The notes under the pieces are model-generated. The model did no database searches and was not told the origin of the DNA. It saw only the letters and a program-made list of their open reading frames with translations. From NCBI RefSeq assembly GCF_037975245.1, contig NC_092575.1:22973341-23033340 (forward strand): a DNA stretch of 60,000 bases, read 5' to 3'. The position numbers and the translations under genes are program-made. This DNA comes from Apostichopus japonicus (taxonomy: Eukaryota; Echinodermata; Holothuroidea; Aspidochirotida; Stichopodidae). Every line of letters starts with the position of its first letter. The stretch's first letter is position 1. Positions 59,311 to 60,000 of the stretch are shown in pieces.

Positions 59311-59448
59311 TAATGGTGTTCAGGTAGCTTTTCAGAGCAAGGGCCATGATAAGTTTGTTTGATTGCCCTTCATGTATTTTGTATAATTACGTATACACAT
59401 TCTTGTATTTCTGAAGGCTATTTACTGTAGGCCTAGTGCAATTTAAAA

Positions 59449-59452
<4 letters not shown>

Positions 59453-59481
<29 letters not shown>
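59453..59481. repeat. (AT)n microsatellite
   Basis: AT run of about 30 bp after a poly-A stretch. Confidence 0.9.
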
Positions 59482-59484
<3 letters not shown>

Positions 59485-60000
59485 CCACGAGGCCTATTAG
59501 GCTTTCAGTGATAGCCACATTAGCATTGTACTGGTGTTCAGACAGCTTTTCATAGGAAGGACCAGGGTAAGTTTGTTTGATGGGTACGTATAAAAGAGGA
59601 GCCGGCCATAGCATCACAACTTTGGTAAGACAATAAAAATTGTATAAGGTTATGTTTTATTTATAAGGATATAGGCCTAAGATGTATAAGGTTATTAGAA
59701 GTATGTTTAGCTTTGTTTTGAACCTGTAATGTTTGACATCAAATGTACAAAGAATTAAAATAAAATAACAAAATGGAGAGGAACTGAGGTGGCTATTAGG
59801 GGAAGAGGAGGCCACCCATCACTTGCATATAAAAACTTGTAATCTTCTTTTACATTATTTTTTCCAAGTCATAAATCCATGAAATCTTCATGTCCGAAAA
59901 ATTGAGATGGAAAAATGTGGGTTGTTTTGATATCTAGAAGTGGACACAGTTTTGATGGTAGTCACCACTACAGTCTACATTAACATACAGTAGGTCAATA
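59482..60000. other. No feature seen
   Basis: AT-rich sequence to the window end; no exon or element end recognised. Confidence 0.4.

Overview
The window looks like AT-rich animal nuclear DNA: genes are split by GT-AG introns, and the intergenic and intronic space is packed with hAT-type DNA transposons and MITEs, tRNA-derived SINEs, a Penelope-like retroelement and long (AT)n arrays. Expanded death-fold/ZU5 proteins together with this repeat mix suggest a marine invertebrate deuterostome, most likely an echinoderm. That assignment is inference; no marker gene proves it.

The main gene is on the + strand, 15933-42670. I assembled 20 coding exons by eye. Every exon joins its neighbour in a compatible phase, giving about 1671 residues without an internal stop. 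Order of parts: beta-propeller-like N-terminus, death-fold domain, coiled coil made of a 42-bp minisatellite, death-fold domain, ZU5-UPA-death-fold module A, a small UBA-like segment, then ZU5-UPA-death-fold module B. Modules A and B have the same exon order and intron phases, so one arose by duplicating a block of exons. I know no described family with this layout; it reads as an intracellular apoptosis or innate-immune scaffold.

Region by region: 1-110 may be the last codons of an upstream gene. 1530-7064 holds a hAT MITE, a three-level nest of DNA transposons, and a decayed intron-containing hAT transposase gene. 7950-13060 holds SINEs, (AT)n arrays and a Penelope-like GIY-YIG endonuclease fragment. 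13080-15900 has a LINE tail and otherwise little. 15933-42670 is the main gene, whose introns carry tandem repeats, MITEs, SINEs and a long repeat family rich in AGGTCA half-sites. 43245-45931 is a second copy of that family. 46000-53000 is mostly non-coding but holds a 1.8-kb hAT element. Around 52900-53462 there may be a two-way promoter, with a tiny first exon on the - strand and the first exon of a type II membrane protein on the + strand. The second exon of that protein is at 56311-56461, and its intron holds an inverted copy of the 1.8-kb hAT element and a 572-bp hAT MITE. A related 1.7-kb element lies at 57590-59310.

All exon boundaries and domain names come from reading the sequence and recalling family patterns; no search was run.
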